From Paulinella micropora (lineage: Eukaryota > Cercozoa > Imbricatea > Euglyphida > Paulinellidae): a stretch of 64,000 bases of DNA. Positions 19,252 to 28,572 of this stretch are shown here, one piece after another (positions within the stretch are counted from its first letter, which is position 1; every line of letters begins with the position of its first letter). Position numbers and translations under genes: made by a program. Location of the stretch: contig WBZZ01001376.1 in assembly GCA_019918135.1 (NCBI GenBank), forward strand, positions 41,001-105,000. The letters are read 5' to 3'. The notes under the pieces were generated by a model that was not told where the DNA came from, did no database searches, and was given only the letters and a program-made list of their open reading frames with translations.

Positions 19252-20234
19252 GCATATCTTCGTTTGATATGCTCACGAGAGATGGATAAACGATTGAATA
19301 ATTTGTAGCACCGCCATTAAAAAGCGATTTATTTTTTATGCTAAGAATTGGGCTTTCAGTAGTGCTCGCTGGCTCACTACCTTCGGCTTCGTTAGATATG
19401 GATGAATTAACGGTGTTAGCGCCCTCAATAAACATACTACAACTTGCTGTTTTTAAACTTTGTATTCCTGTATCGGCATCATTTCTCATTCTAGCAACAA
19501 ATGGAAGAGTTGTATTCCGCAGACTGACACCCGTGTTGGCATTCGCATACTTAATCATATGGACTTGCTGGAATTCGCCTGTGTTGGGGTTCTCAATTGA
19601 AAACTTAATGGCCCCAACGCCTAAATATTGAAATTGAATTTGAAAGACGTTTCCCTTCGTCAAATCCAAGAGCGGCATATCGCCTGTTCCATCACATGGG
19701 TCATCCCAGTTCGCTTGTTGAATATATGAAACAACACCTCCTTTCGCGTGTGCTATACAGAAACCCGCCACACCATCCTTATAAAAGTAGAATCCATTTT
19801 GTAGATTATTATCGCCTATACCAATAAATGATACATATTCCTTAGCTTCATCAGGTCCATAAGGCAGTGAAGCGTGCTAAAACACCCATACCTGTTCTGT
19901 ATTTTATTTTTCTTTTGCTTTCCATAACGGCATTAGCAGTAGCATTAGCGGTTGTTTTTAATTCAGCCATATTACTGCTAAATGAAACGCTCGCGTTCGT
20001 TTCTGTTTTTGTCCATACCCTTGTATTGATAGTATATGGAAAGATTTCCTGTAATACTGGTGTTAATGAACTGGTTAATGCTTCACCAAAGGCAGTTTTC
20101 ATATTTTGACCCCCTACATATCCATCATACCCGACTTTGACATTTACGAAGTCTCTGCCTGGATTTTGGGCGACTAAATTTCGTTGGTGGGATGTCATAG
20201 TTTCTATATTATCAAAAAATAAATAATCTGTCAA
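19252..20234 (-). pseudogene. PLV receptor-binding/spike-type protein, frameshifted and 3'-truncated
   Basis: It starts at ATG 20234 (MTDYLFFDNIETMTSHQRN). The N-terminal region ends with an RTGMGVLARFTA motif typical of a widespread phage and algal-virus structural protein family (a Gly-rich RFTA segment, then FIGIGDNNLQNGFYFYKDG). The frame shifts near 19870. The second part (VAGFCIAHAKGGVVSYIQQ ... RNTTLPFVARMRNDA) runs to the junction at about 19252, after which the frame is GC-rich foreign DNA. It is adjacent to and codirectional with the major capsid gene. Confidence 0.6.
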
Positions 20235-20308
20235 AATTAATTGTAATTACGAACTCAAAAACCTATTGCGAAGCTACGCCCGCAAAGCGTATCACCTCAC
20301 TGGTGGAG

Positions 20309-21790
20309 TTATGAAATAGTAATCATATTCGCCTTAACCTGAACCTCTCGCTGAGTGATTGCCACGGTGTAATGGTTGAAGGCGGCATTCGCGGTGGTAG
20401 CAATAAACTCCCATCGTCGCTCAGTATCAAGGCTTAAACCCCTGATTTCATTCTGGTCCTTGCTCCATAGAGGACGGGTATTATCCCAAGTATCCACCCA
20501 GACCCAATTGTATTTATACACATCGTTATTCATCAAGGCCGAACCCTCAATCTTTGGTTTCAGATACATATAGTCTTCTTCGCTCGCAGCATCAATGTTG
20601 AAATCTTGCTGGCGGGCACCATCCAGAGTAGTGTAAAAATTGACAACCTTAGCGGCGGCACGGTTATCGTGGTCATAAGCTGTGTTCTTTTTTTCTTCAT
20701 TGTTAAAAACAGAATGATAAATCTTCTTCAAACGGCGACCGTGCCCGCGGTCAAATCGCATAATAATGTTTTGGGTCGTGCTTGTGGGCGTAGTATTCTT
20801 ATAAACATAGGGATAATCAATATTGAAGCTCATACCTTCGGGGCTGGCAATCTTCTGCTGGATTGATTGAATGACATCTGGGTTCGTTTCAACCGCGAGA
20901 AACAAGGCAAGATTGGTGACATCAGCAGATACAGCCATATTAGCACTACCAACATTTGCCGTGCTATTAATAGCAGTAGCAGCACCATTCGTCACCGTAT
21001 AACCAGTTCTGTCAGTAGCACTCCACACAATTCGCATAGTCAAAATCTCTGGAAACATAATAGTCTTAATGTCAAGTGCGAAAATAGTGTTAATAATCAT
21101 ACCCAAAGGAATTTTAACATTAATGGCCAAAGCAGCATTCGCTCCACTTCTCACAAGATACTTCGCCTCGTTGTAATTAACATTTACGGCGGATAGTGCT
21201 CCAACTCCAGTCGTCAAAGCGGCATCATCATGACGACGAGCGGCAATCACGGGCTCTCGCAATAGGTTCTGAGTTGCGGCAGCAACATCGTTATTACCAT
21301 CAGCGGCCGCACGAAAGGCAGTTCTAATAGCTTCAGTAGCACTAATGTTAATCAAACCGTTAGCATTACACTTTTGGAGCATACATCCATATCCACTGGC
21401 ATCACCGTGGTTAGGAAGGTCTAAGAAATCCTTCAAGCTCATTTCTGGTTTCCACAACATCTTAGTCACAGTTCTAAGATTGTTAACGTCGCATAGGTAG
21501 ACTCCACTTCTAGTTTGAAGTTGTATCTGGCTAATTTGCGAAAGGCAATCCATAAAAATTCTTGAATAAGTGTTGGCACCCGCTGCCCTCATAGTATAAG
21601 TAAAACTCAAATAAGACCGAGCGAGATTGAAAGGTCGGCTAATAAGGTCAAAGCTTCGTTCTTGTCCGCCAGCAGTAGTGACCTCAAAGGTTCCAGAACC
21701 CTCACGAGGGGCCAGCTTATTCAAACGATAAGAAGCACTGATGTAGTCAGTCTTGCTGAAATCTAGTTTGCCTCCGTGTTGAGTAGGCAT
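20309..21790 (-). CDS. PLV major capsid protein (double jelly-roll type)
   Basis: An intact 493-residue protein starting MPTQHGGKLDFSKTDYIS. The length, the N-terminal pattern, the FNLARSYLSFTY segment, an ILTMRIVWSATDRTGY strand, and the C-terminal DNTRPLWSKDQNEIRGL...RRWEF region fit PLV/virophage major capsid proteins that build pseudo-hexameric capsomers. It ends in TAA. It is flanked downstream by the spike gene and upstream by a promoter element shared with the minor capsid gene. This is the best-preserved PLV gene and the best marker for placing the element phylogenetically. Confidence 0.8.
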   Translation of the reverse strand: MPTQHGGKLDFSKTDYISASYRLNKLAPREGSGTFEVTTAGGQERSFDLISRPFNLARSYLSFTYTMRAAGANTYSRIFMDCLSQISQIQLQTRSGVYLCDVNNLRTVTKMLWKPEMSLKDFLDLPNHGDASGYGCMLQKCNANGLINISATEAIRTAFRAAADGNNDVAAATQNLLREPVIAARRHDDAALTTGVGALSAVNVNYNEAKYLVRSGANAALAINVKIPLGMIINTIFALDIKTIMFPEILTMRIVWSATDRTGYTVTNGAATAINSTANVGSANMAVSADVTNLALFLAVETNPDVIQSIQQKIASPEGMSFNIDYPYVYKNTTPTSTTQNIIMRFDRGHGRRLKKIYHSVFNNEEKKNTAYDHDNRAAAKVVNFYTTLDGARQQDFNIDAASEEDYMYLKPKIEGSALMNNDVYKYNWVWVDTWDNTRPLWSKDQNEIRGLSLDTERRWEFIATTANAAFNHYTVAITQREVQVKANMITIS

Positions 21791-21870
21791 TTTGTGTAAG
21801 TGCCCGAAGTTTTTGGTGAAGCTTTTTTTAAAAGGTTCCTATATTTTAATATGAGAAAAAAATTAATTAA
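21791..21870 (-). promoter_or_regulatory. PLV capsid gene promoter element
   Basis: On the reverse strand the upstream region reads TATAGGAACCTTTTAAAAAA, then GCTTCACCAAAAA. Nearly the same string precedes the chimeric gene (22157-22235) and, less exactly, the minor capsid gene (23095-23140: TATATAGAAACTTTTGAAAA). Conservation in front of three capsid-type starts suggests a late promoter. Confidence 0.55.
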
Positions 21871-21874
21871 TTAA

Positions 21875-22156
21875 TTAACGGCTTTTTAACAAATTAAAAA
21901 ATGATGTAAATAAATTAAAATAATTCGTCTCGCGGTAAATCAACAATGTCATAACAATGCCTAACCCGTTGAGATTAACTGGCTGGTCGTTTTCGTCAGT
22001 CAAGTAAAAACGATACAAGTTGCTTTCCTGTCCTCCTGCGGTAGACACAGTGATATTAATAGAACCCTCACGAGGGGTAAGCTTATTCAAGCGATAAGAA
22101 GCACTGATGTAGTCAGTCCTGCTAAAGTCTAGTTCGCCTCCGTGTTGTGTAGGCAT
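21875..22156 (-). pseudogene. Chimeric ORF from tandem duplication: capsid N-terminus fused to minor capsid C-terminus
   Basis: 93 residues. The first about 40 copy the major capsid N-terminus (MPTQHGGELDFSRTDYIS). From about residue 46 it copies the C-terminus of the minor capsid protein (NLYRFYLTDENDQPVNLNG ... FNLLKSR). The DNA before and after is also duplicated: promoter 22157-22235 matches 21791-21870, and 21876-22015 matches 22243-22385. A tandem duplication of about 366 bases followed by divergence explains it. It is probably not functional. Confidence 0.75.
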
Positions 22157-22241
22157 TTTGTGTAAGTGCCCGAAGTTTTTGGTGAAGCTTTTTTAAAAGG
22201 TTCCTATATTTTAATCCGAGAAAAAAAAATAAATTAATTAA

Positions 22242-22961
22242 TTACCTTGATTTGAGTAGATTAAAGAATGATGTAAATAAATTAAAATAATTCGTCTCGC
22301 GGTAAATCAACAATGTCATTACAATACCTAACCCGTTGAGATTAACTGGCTGGTCGTTTTCGTCAGTCAAGTAGAACCGATACACATTGCTTGAACTAGT
22401 AGATAGCCGTTTGCCGTATTCACTACCCGAGCCGTCGTAAATAACAGAGCCGAACGGGATTTCATTCGCCGTGTATATTTCTTGGAGCACGTGATTATCA
22501 CCTTCCCCAACGAGGTCGCTTTGTAGATACAATGTTTTTTCGCCAGTCAATATTATGACATTTGGCGACCTCAGTGTATTATTAGCAAAGAAGTAAGTAG
22601 AGGACCGCTCAAAACCCATAATTTCGTGAATACGAGTTTCGTCGTCAAATACAAACCGCGGTTGAATGTTAATGGGATTGTTCGCTACGGTGAATGTTAG
22701 CTTGCCATCTTCTGGGTCAGTATTCGTATTGTTGCTTGTTATTGTGTATGTGTAGTCGTTGGGACTTTCTGCGGTTAGCACCTCGGCCAGCTTATTTTTT
22801 AAGTTGTTCATTGTGTAGTTGCCTTCGGGTATAGTAATTAAAGCCTCATACCCGTCTTCGCTAAGTGTAAAGGTATTGTATGGCGAAGCCACAGAGTAAT
22901 ACGATTTCGGCACATAGATATGTAAAATTTTACAGTGTGTCGGGTTGTCTAGCGATTTCAT
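22242..22961 (-). CDS. PLV minor capsid (penton-type) protein
   Basis: A 239-residue intact protein (MKSLDNPTHCKILHIYVPKS). Beta-rich, with the pattern seen in virophage/PLV penton proteins: an N-terminal strand with a Ser/Asn-rich loop, IPEGNYTMNNLKNKL, a central RFVFDDETRIHEIMGF segment, and a C-terminal FYLTDENDQPVNLNG strand. It would occupy the fivefold vertices. It lies upstream of the major capsid gene on the same strand. Its 3' end is duplicated in the chimeric ORF. Confidence 0.7.
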   Translation of the reverse strand: MKSLDNPTHCKILHIYVPKSYYSVASPYNTFTLSEDGYEALITIPEGNYTMNNLKNKLAEVLTAESPNDYTYTITSNNTNTDPEDGKLTFTVANNPINIQPRFVFDDETRIHEIMGFERSSTYFFANNTLRSPNVIILTGEKTLYLQSDLVGEGDNHVLQEIYTANEIPFGSVIYDGSGSEYGKRLSTSSSNVYRFYLTDENDQPVNLNGLGIVMTLLIYRETNYFNLFTSFFNLLKSR

Positions 22962-23094
22962 ATCAATGGAGTGAGTGAAATCACTGTCCGTGCCGTTTAT
23001 CCTATTTTTGCTATTGACATATTAGTAAATATTACTACTTCGCCCGCCTCTATATTCCATTGCGGAGACTTCGCCTCCGCACCTCCACGGGTTT

Positions 23095-23140
23095 TGTGAA
23101 ACTTTTTTCAAAAGTTTCTATATAATAGAAAATATATTTT
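23095..23140 (-). promoter_or_regulatory. Promoter element upstream of minor capsid gene
   Basis: On the reverse strand this reads TATATAGAAACTTTTGAAAA, then AAGTTTCACAAAA. It matches the element upstream of the major capsid gene. It is followed by a GC-rich phrase (CGTGGAGGTGCGGAGGCGAAG) also present at the 5' end of the 25263 gene. Confidence 0.5.
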
Positions 23141-23155
23141 TTTTGTTTTACATCT

Positions 23156-23524
23156 CTAAATGAAGGTATCATAACCATACCCGTTCTGTGTTTTCAACTC
23201 CTCCGCTTCTTTTTCTTTTAAGTCTATCCAACCGCTGGCAAATTTAAAGCGATTACCTTTCGCCCGCTCTAACAAAAACCTAATACTATGCCACCCGCAG
23301 GTATCTGTTGTGTCGCTTTGGTTTTTAACTTGATTAACCTTCATAAGCAGATATGTGTTCGGCTTACTGTTGTCAATATTAAGCTGTTTCATTTGGTGTA
23401 GAAATAGGTCTGTCGGTTTATACAAAGCGAGTGGGTCGTAGATTTCAATAGAGTCATCTTTAATGGTGTCAATCCAAACAGCAATCCAATGTGAGCCTGG
23501 TTGGCTAGACTTATCTAAATTCAT
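23156..23524 (-). pseudogene. Catalytic part of adenain-like cysteine protease, separated by a frameshift
   Basis: 122 residues containing the full set of catalytic positions of the adenovirus-type maturation protease: His12 in GSHWIAVW, Asp30 in IEIYDPLA, Gln69 and Cys76 in QSDTTDTCGWHS. The N-terminal part of the same domain (GLMTDEIDNIMKK ... GTVASDEINKL) lies at the end of the upstream gene in another frame. The joint sits in an A-rich run at about 23530, where a one-base change would restore continuity. It processes capsid precursors in PLVs, by family. Confidence 0.75.
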
Positions 23525-25263
23525 TATAAATCCATACTTCTTTCTTTTTCTGGTTTCAGTTTGTTTATTTCATCGCTGGCTACCGTGCCGATATACCATT
23601 CGTGCTTTTTCATAATGTTGTCTATTTCGTCCGTCATTAGCCCTCTGTAGGGGCTTCCAGCCCCTACGACCCCTCGATTTATATCTTTCTCATTTTGTGT
23701 TTGTGGTTGAACTTCCTCTACCTCGGCGGTGGGGGTGCGGGGGCTTGCCCCTGCTGTTGGTTGCTCTTCTGTTGGTGTTGGTTGTTGCTCTTCTGTTGGC
23801 TGTGGTTGTTGCGGTGGGTGCTCTTCTGTTGGCTGTGGTTGAACTTCCTCGGTTGGCTGAATACCGAGATTATTTGAAACTTGATTTTTAATGTTTGGGT
23901 CGCTTCTCATTTCGGTTACCAAGTTATTTACATAATCCTTCTTCTTCATTTTTTTCCTGTATTTGCCCTTCTTCAAATATTTCTTAATTTTTGCTATTGT
24001 TAAAAGTTTGTGTATTAATTCCTCCATCGTTTTTGCCCCAGCACCCGTTTGGTTTATTCCCAAATAATCAGCGAGTTTCTTTCTCATTTCATTCTGGTCT
24101 ATTCCTAAATCAATACCTTCATCTACTATAACTTGTGCCATACCCGCAGTCGTGTGTTTTCCTTTAACTTTTTTTGGTGGTCGTTTGCCCCGTGCTTTCA
24201 TTTCTTTTTCCAAAGCAGGGCCCAAAGTTTTAGGTATGTCCAATTTCGGATACTTGTAATCATTTCTTAAACCTGCGGATATGTATGATATTTTATCTTT
24301 AATTTCAAAGTGTTTAGCTTTTGCCTCCGCTTGCTTTTTTTCTTGTTCTAATTCTTTTTTGTATTGTTCAGCCAGTTCTTTCTGCTCATCTGCTGATTGG
24401 GCATCGGCTATCGCTTTCTCTATTCCTGTGCCAAGTTTGATAAATTCTGTTTTGCTCAAACTTTTAATAAATTTAGTTGTAAAGCCCGCTTTCTTCATTA
24501 ATTCAATGTATTTTTCTTTTAATTCCTTTTCAGCCTTTTTCTCTTCTTTTGTTTTCAATGGCATCTGCTTTTCTTCTGGTGCTTGGGGTGTTCCTAGTTG
24601 TGGTGCTTGTGGTGGTGCTTGTGGTGGTCCTAGTTGTGGTGCTTGTGGTGGTCCTAGTTGTGGTGCTTGGGGTGGTGCTTGTGGTGGTGCTTGTGGTGGT
24701 CCTTGTATGTATTGAGGTTGGAGCTGGGGTGGCGGTAATAACATTAAATTATTTTTTCTATCTTGTTCAAATTTTACATCCTCTATAAGTTTTTGCTCTC
24801 TGTTCGCCTCCCTTATTAATTCTTCTTGTCTTTCTTTAATGTCAGCATTCTCCTTCCTCTCCATTCTTTTCTTCTCATCTTCTGCCTGTTCTCTTAACTT
24901 CTTTTCCTTTTCCTCCTGCTCGTGTATTAGTTCATATTTTTTCAGCAGGTTGTTTTGTATCTGGTTGCGGTTCTCGTGTTCAAGGCGATTGAATTCGGAC
25001 TTAACAATTCGCTCTTTTGTAGGGACTCCGCCCCTACGACCCCGCCTGTGGGGTTTGGAATGGGTATCCCCTTTCATATATTTCAAAAACAGTTTAACGA
25101 TTTGAAGTGTTGAAAGGTCATTCGTTTTCTCGCCAAAGTTGAGATATGCTCGTTTGCCTTTTACTTTAATATATGGGCGGCCATCTTTGGTTCTGTATAT
25201 CCTTGGCGGTCGTTGTTTTCGCAGAGACTTCGCCTCCGCACCTCCACGAGTTTTGGTCTTCAT
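23524..25263 (-). CDS. PLV core/scaffold-like protein carrying the N-terminal part of the protease
   Basis: 579 residues. Basic N-terminus (MKTKTRGGAEAKSLRKQRPP), a charged coiled coil (residues about 95-180, KEKKLREQAEDEKKRMERKE), a PQAPPQAP proline repeat, a second Lys/Glu-rich helix, a helical domain (YLGINQTGAGAKTMEELIHKL), a PTEE/PQ repeat, then the start of the adenain-like protease domain. As in other PLVs this may be a virion core precursor fused to its protease. A small GC-rich palindromic insertion codes for GASPRTPTAE near the C-terminus. The stop overlaps the following frame, so translation of the complete protease would need a frame change. Confidence 0.6.
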   Translation of the reverse strand: MKTKTRGGAEAKSLRKQRPPRIYRTKDGRPYIKVKGKRAYLNFGEKTNDLSTLQIVKLFLKYMKGDTHSKPHRRGRRGGVPTKERIVKSEFNRLEHENRNQIQNNLLKKYELIHEQEEKEKKLREQAEDEKKRMERKENADIKERQEELIREANREQKLIEDVKFEQDRKNNLMLLPPPQLQPQYIQGPPQAPPQAPPQAPQLGPPQAPQLGPPQAPPQAPQLGTPQAPEEKQMPLKTKEEKKAEKELKEKYIELMKKAGFTTKFIKSLSKTEFIKLGTGIEKAIADAQSADEQKELAEQYKKELEQEKKQAEAKAKHFEIKDKISYISAGLRNDYKYPKLDIPKTLGPALEKEMKARGKRPPKKVKGKHTTAGMAQVIVDEGIDLGIDQNEMRKKLADYLGINQTGAGAKTMEELIHKLLTIAKIKKYLKKGKYRKKMKKKDYVNNLVTEMRSDPNIKNQVSNNLGIQPTEEVQPQPTEEHPPQQPQPTEEQQPTPTEEQPTAGASPRTPTAEVEEVQPQTQNEKDINRGVVGAGSPYRGLMTDEIDNIMKKHEWYIGTVASDEINKLKPEKERSMDL

Positions 25264-25352
25264 ATTGTATATATTGTTAGAAAAAAAAATAATATAAGAT
25301 TTAGTTTAATACATAACCCCAACGGAGGGGGTGCGGGGGACGAAGGCCCCTG

Positions 25353-25703
25353 CTAACGAAACTTGACCGCTCCGCCTCGTTGCTTGCCGTATCCTTGTTT
25401 CATCGCGGCCTTCGCTACACGGTCTGCATAAGGAACTCCGACATCGCTCAGAAAAGTAGCACCCCTTGAAATCAATTGGTTCTTCTTGATAAACCTATGA
25501 GCATCTACTATCGCTTTTCCGACCTTGGCCCAATTAACTTTGCCTCCTGTTTGTGAGGGGCTTCGCCCCGTCACAACGCTCTGCTTGTGTTTCTTTTTTC
25601 CCTTCTTCTTTCGTCCTCCTGCTTGTGGCATTTTGACTGGGCTTGGATTGTATCCGATATTGTATCCCGCTGGTTGTGAAATAATCACTGGTGATGTTGG
25701 CAT
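25353..25703 (-). CDS. Small basic PLV virion protein
   Basis: 116 residues (MPTSPVIISQPAGYNIGYNP). Very basic N-terminal half (GGRKKKGKKKHKQS), then VNWAKVGKAIVDAHRFIKKN...SRGATFLSDVGVPYADRVAK and a Gly-rich C-terminus GYGKQRGGAVKFR. Comparable small proteins with a GYG(R/K)xRGG end occur in PLVs and virophages and are thought to be DNA-condensing or cementing virion components. It lies between the ATPase and core genes on the same strand. Confidence 0.55.
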   Translation of the reverse strand: MPTSPVIISQPAGYNIGYNPSPVKMPQAGGRKKKGKKKHKQSVVTGRSPSQTGGKVNWAKVGKAIVDAHRFIKKNQLISRGATFLSDVGVPYADRVAKAAMKQGYGKQRGGAVKFR

Positions 25704-25735
25704 CTATATTGTATAGAAAAAATAATTAATTTAAA

Positions 25736-26557
25736 TTAAGTAAAACGAATATTGAAGTTCTTTCGTAATTCATCCGATACCGCATCCACATACAAAAAGT
25801 TAAACCGTTCCTTGGTCGCTTCGTGATATTTTTCAATGAAGTATTCAAGGTCGTAGCCGAGGTCCAAATGCTTATACACTAGTTCAATTTTATCCACACT
25901 CTGACCACCAAAGATTAAAATATAGTCTAGTTGTTTCAAACTAGCAGGAGATAGGTCTTGTAGGTATTGCGAACTCATAATCACCTTTGACTTGAAATGG
26001 CGGTTGCGCTTCAATAAATCACTAACAGACTTATCCCTCAGCCCGCTACCCAAATCATCTAACACGAACACGACTTCTGGTGTAATGTATTTGCTCGGTC
26101 TCTCCACTTTTTTGCCTCCCTCCTGCTTCTTCTTTTCCTCTTTACCAAAGTATAAAAACTTCGGCTTTTCTACTTCATCCTTCCCGTCCTGAACAATTTC
26201 GCCTTCTTCCTCATCTGGCTTATTCAGTTTATCTAACTCGTAATCAATCACACTGTATCCGTCCGTTTTCAAATATGTGTATATCGCCATTGGATTGCCC
26301 TTCTTCTTGAAGTGCTTAACCATTTCTTTGTAAATGTGGTCCTTGTGTATCGTGCTGGCAATAATAACAATACGGGTCTTTTTGTCCGTCGTTCGTTTCA
26401 GGATTTCAAACAGTGCTGTCGTCTTGCCACTCTTCTTGCGAGCGAGAAGAAAAATATTGGCATACGGTTCATCAAATAACTTATATCCTTTTGCCAACTT
26501 GTCGCCATCTCCGTTTTGCTTGACTGGTTTTACCTTTACATTATTGATTTTCTCCAT
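25736..26557 (-). CDS. Genome-packaging ATPase (FtsK/HerA, A32-like)
   Basis: An intact 273-residue protein. Walker A at residues 39-47 (ARKKSGKTT), Walker B at 162-168 (VVFVLDD), and a following KVIMSSQYLQDL sensor-like strand, in the order expected of A32-type ATPases that pump DNA into capsids. A Lys/Glu-rich insertion (residues about 115-155) separates the Walker motifs. It ends in TAA after FNIRFT. It belongs to the PLV morphogenesis cluster with protease and capsid genes. Confidence 0.8.
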   Translation of the reverse strand: MEKINNVKVKPVKQNGDGDKLAKGYKLFDEPYANIFLLARKKSGKTTALFEILKRTTDKKTRIVIIASTIHKDHIYKEMVKHFKKKGNPMAIYTYLKTDGYSVIDYELDKLNKPDEEEGEIVQDGKDEVEKPKFLYFGKEEKKKQEGGKKVERPSKYITPEVVFVLDDLGSGLRDKSVSDLLKRNRHFKSKVIMSSQYLQDLSPASLKQLDYILIFGGQSVDKIELVYKHLDLGYDLEYFIEKYHEATKERFNFLYVDAVSDELRKNFNIRFT

Positions 26558-26570
26558 CGCTATATTTTTA

Positions 26571-26941
26571 TTACCCCAGAAATTCTAAACAAATAACTAT
26601 TCTTCCAGCTAGTTGGTCAGTCTCAATATTGCCATTGTCCGTTTTCAATACCCTAAACGAATACTGCCCATCGGTCCAATTAATGATTCCCAAATTGTAG
26701 CTAAGATTGGAAATGTTTGCGGTGTTGCTATCGGCGAATGTGCCAATAATTCCAATGCGGTCCATATGAAGGATTTTTGTTTTCGTTTCAGTCATATCGT
26801 TCATATAGTGAAAAACTTAACATTCATCCTGGTTGGTGTAAAGTTCATTTGAATGTTTTTGTCAAATGTCTTGCTACCATTAACCCCGCCTGGAAAATCA
26901 TTACTCAGAAAAATAATCTTCTGGAATTTATAGTCAGTCAT
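26571..26941 (-). pseudogene. Hypothetical PLV protein, frameshifted
   Basis: It starts at ATG 26941 (MTDYKFQKIIFLSNDFPGG) and reads to FFTI at about 26802. The next frame (MNDMTETKTKILHMDRIGI ... GRIVICLEFLG) continues to 26571. Taken together it would be a beta-rich protein of about 120 residues. A one-base shift near 26805 is the simplest explanation. It is codirectional with the ATPase, 13 bases upstream of it. I do not recognise the family. Confidence 0.5.
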
Positions 26942-26986
26942 ACGTTTTGCAAACGTAGCTTTGCAATTGCGATGCCCTCTATACTA

Positions 26987-27214
26987 ATGCTCATAAACTT
27001 TTTATTAATTAATATTTCTGCTCGGACTGCTTGTGATTTCTATTCACGGGTCAGTGTTAAAAAAAATGAAAGTTGTGTGTGGTGTATAAAACAAGGATGT
27101 GTGTATAAACCTTTTAGTGATTGGTGTGTTAGTTTTGATGAAGCTATTCCGCTAATCTGCTCAAATGATGCTTCGTGGTATAAAGTCTATCTGTATGAAT
27201 GCTCACTTCTTTGA
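26987..27214 (+). CDS. Small secreted Cys-rich protein (B copy), intact
   Basis: 75 residues: a short hydrophobic leader (MLINFLLINISA), then eight Cys in patterns ACD, CVWCIKQGC, DWCVSF, LICSND and YECS. It is homologous to the frameshifted 4178-4443 gene. It is antisense to the surrounding PLV genes and overlaps the 3' end of the membrane protein gene by 12 bases, as in segment A. A secreted disulfide-rich effector or virion surface protein is inferred. Confidence 0.6.
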   Translation: MLINFLLINISARTACDFYSRVSVKKNESCVWCIKQGCVYKPFSDWCVSFDEAIPLICSNDASWYKVYLYECSLL

Positions 27215-27538
27215 ACTAGATGGCGATGGAAGGCAGATGCCTATTAATAGTGTTAAAATACCGACATAAGTGTTGGCTGTCTCGCACGGTAAGTTCTTTT
27301 CAGATAGCCTCACGATACAAAGGGTGATGATGGCGATAATGATACCCATTTGAAATAAGTATTTAATAAGTCGGCTGTCTGTTTTTCGCTTAGTCAAACA
27401 GCAATCCCAGCTGTCCTCGTAATCGTGGTCTAATTTTTTTTCTTCCTGCTTAATTTGAACATCTAGCACACGGTTTTTGAGTTCGGGTGTAAGGTCTTCC
27501 GTCTCTATGATTGGTGGTGGGTGTAATCTAGGGGGCAC
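27203..27538 (-). CDS. PLV single-pass membrane protein (B copy)
   Basis: A 111-residue homologue of 3836-4189. The C-terminal half (DSRLIKYLFQMGIIIAIITL... to PSPSSSKK) is almost identical, while the N-terminal half diverges. The only available start at the equivalent place is GTG (in AGTGCCCCCTAG, overlapping the fibre stop), whereas copy A has ATG, so this copy may have a weakened start. Confidence 0.6.
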   Translation of the reverse strand: MPPRLHPPPIIETEDLTPELKNRVLDVQIKQEEKKLDHDYEDSWDCCLTKRKTDSRLIKYLFQMGIIIAIITLCIVRLSEKNLPCETANTYVGILTLLIGICLPSPSSSKK

Positions 27539-28572
27539 TGTTTTCTGCTAATTGTTTTTTTAAGTCAGCTATATCATTAGTTAGATTATTATTTTCTTTT
27601 TCTAAATTAATCACCTTTTCAGTTAAATGTTGAAAAGCACTGACTAATATCGGTATAAAACTTGTATATGTTATGCCTTCAAGGTAGCCATCTCCATCTT
27701 CCGCTTTTATACCACTTTCAGATACAAATTCAGGAAATACTTTCTTTACTTCGTCCGCAATAAATCCGTGGTTCTTTTGTTCTTTCTTTTCGTCTGATTT
27801 TAAATAATATGAACAACAATTTATTTTCATTAGTTTCTCACAACAATCCCCGCAGTCTAATGTGTTAATATCTGATTTTAGCCTCCTGTCCGAGGAGTTT
27901 GTCCAAGCACCATTAAGCGGAATATAATTATAACTGCCTGACGGCTCGCTTGAAGAGTTTGAAGTAGTCCAAGCGTGAAGCAAACCGGTAGAAGAAACAA
28001 TTGCTCCATAATTCGTATATCCTCCCGATTTAAAAAATAGTTGTGGGTCATTAGTGTAAGCAGGTCTTTGTCTTATTGATAAAGAACCGCTTGATGTTGT
28101 TGGAAGAGTTAATCCAGCATTCGCCGTTATTGCCTTTGAAGCAGTGATTGCTGTGTTGTTAATTCTAAATAATTCATTTGTAGCACCATAGTAAAATACA
28201 TGGCTATCCGTTGAGGCATTAACATTATAAATCAATATATTACTAGCAATACCAAATCCATAAAATCCTGTTGTTGATGGTGTTCCGCTATCATATAAAA
28301 CCAGTTTATTATTAACAACAGCACTTCTATCAATAAACACACTTTTACCCGCTCCTACTACTATATTGTCGCTTGTTGTTAATGTTGTTGTTGATATACC
28401 CGCATTTGCCGTTATTAATCCACTCGCGGTTGTCGTTGTTGTTGATATACCCGCGTTTGCTGTTATTAATCCACTTGATGTAATCGCCTTTGTTGTTAAT
28501 AAGCCTGCGGTATCAAGTTCCAGAGCAAGGTTCCAACCAAGAGAATTCCCAGCACCACCTCCACCTGTAATC
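27528..28572 (-). CDS. PLV fibre with S74-type chaperone domain (B copy), 5'-truncated
   Basis: The frame is open from the junction to TAG at 27528. It begins within fibre repeats (ALELDTAGLLTTKAITSSGLITANAG, repeated) and continues through a beta-rich region to SSDRRLKSDINTLDCGD...NHGFIADEVKKVFPEF, the S74 intramolecular chaperone signature, and a terminal coiled coil (EKVINLEKENNNLTNDIADL). The frame extends upstream into the F-box gene only by chance. The true N-terminus is lost at the integration or rearrangement junction. Confidence 0.7.
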
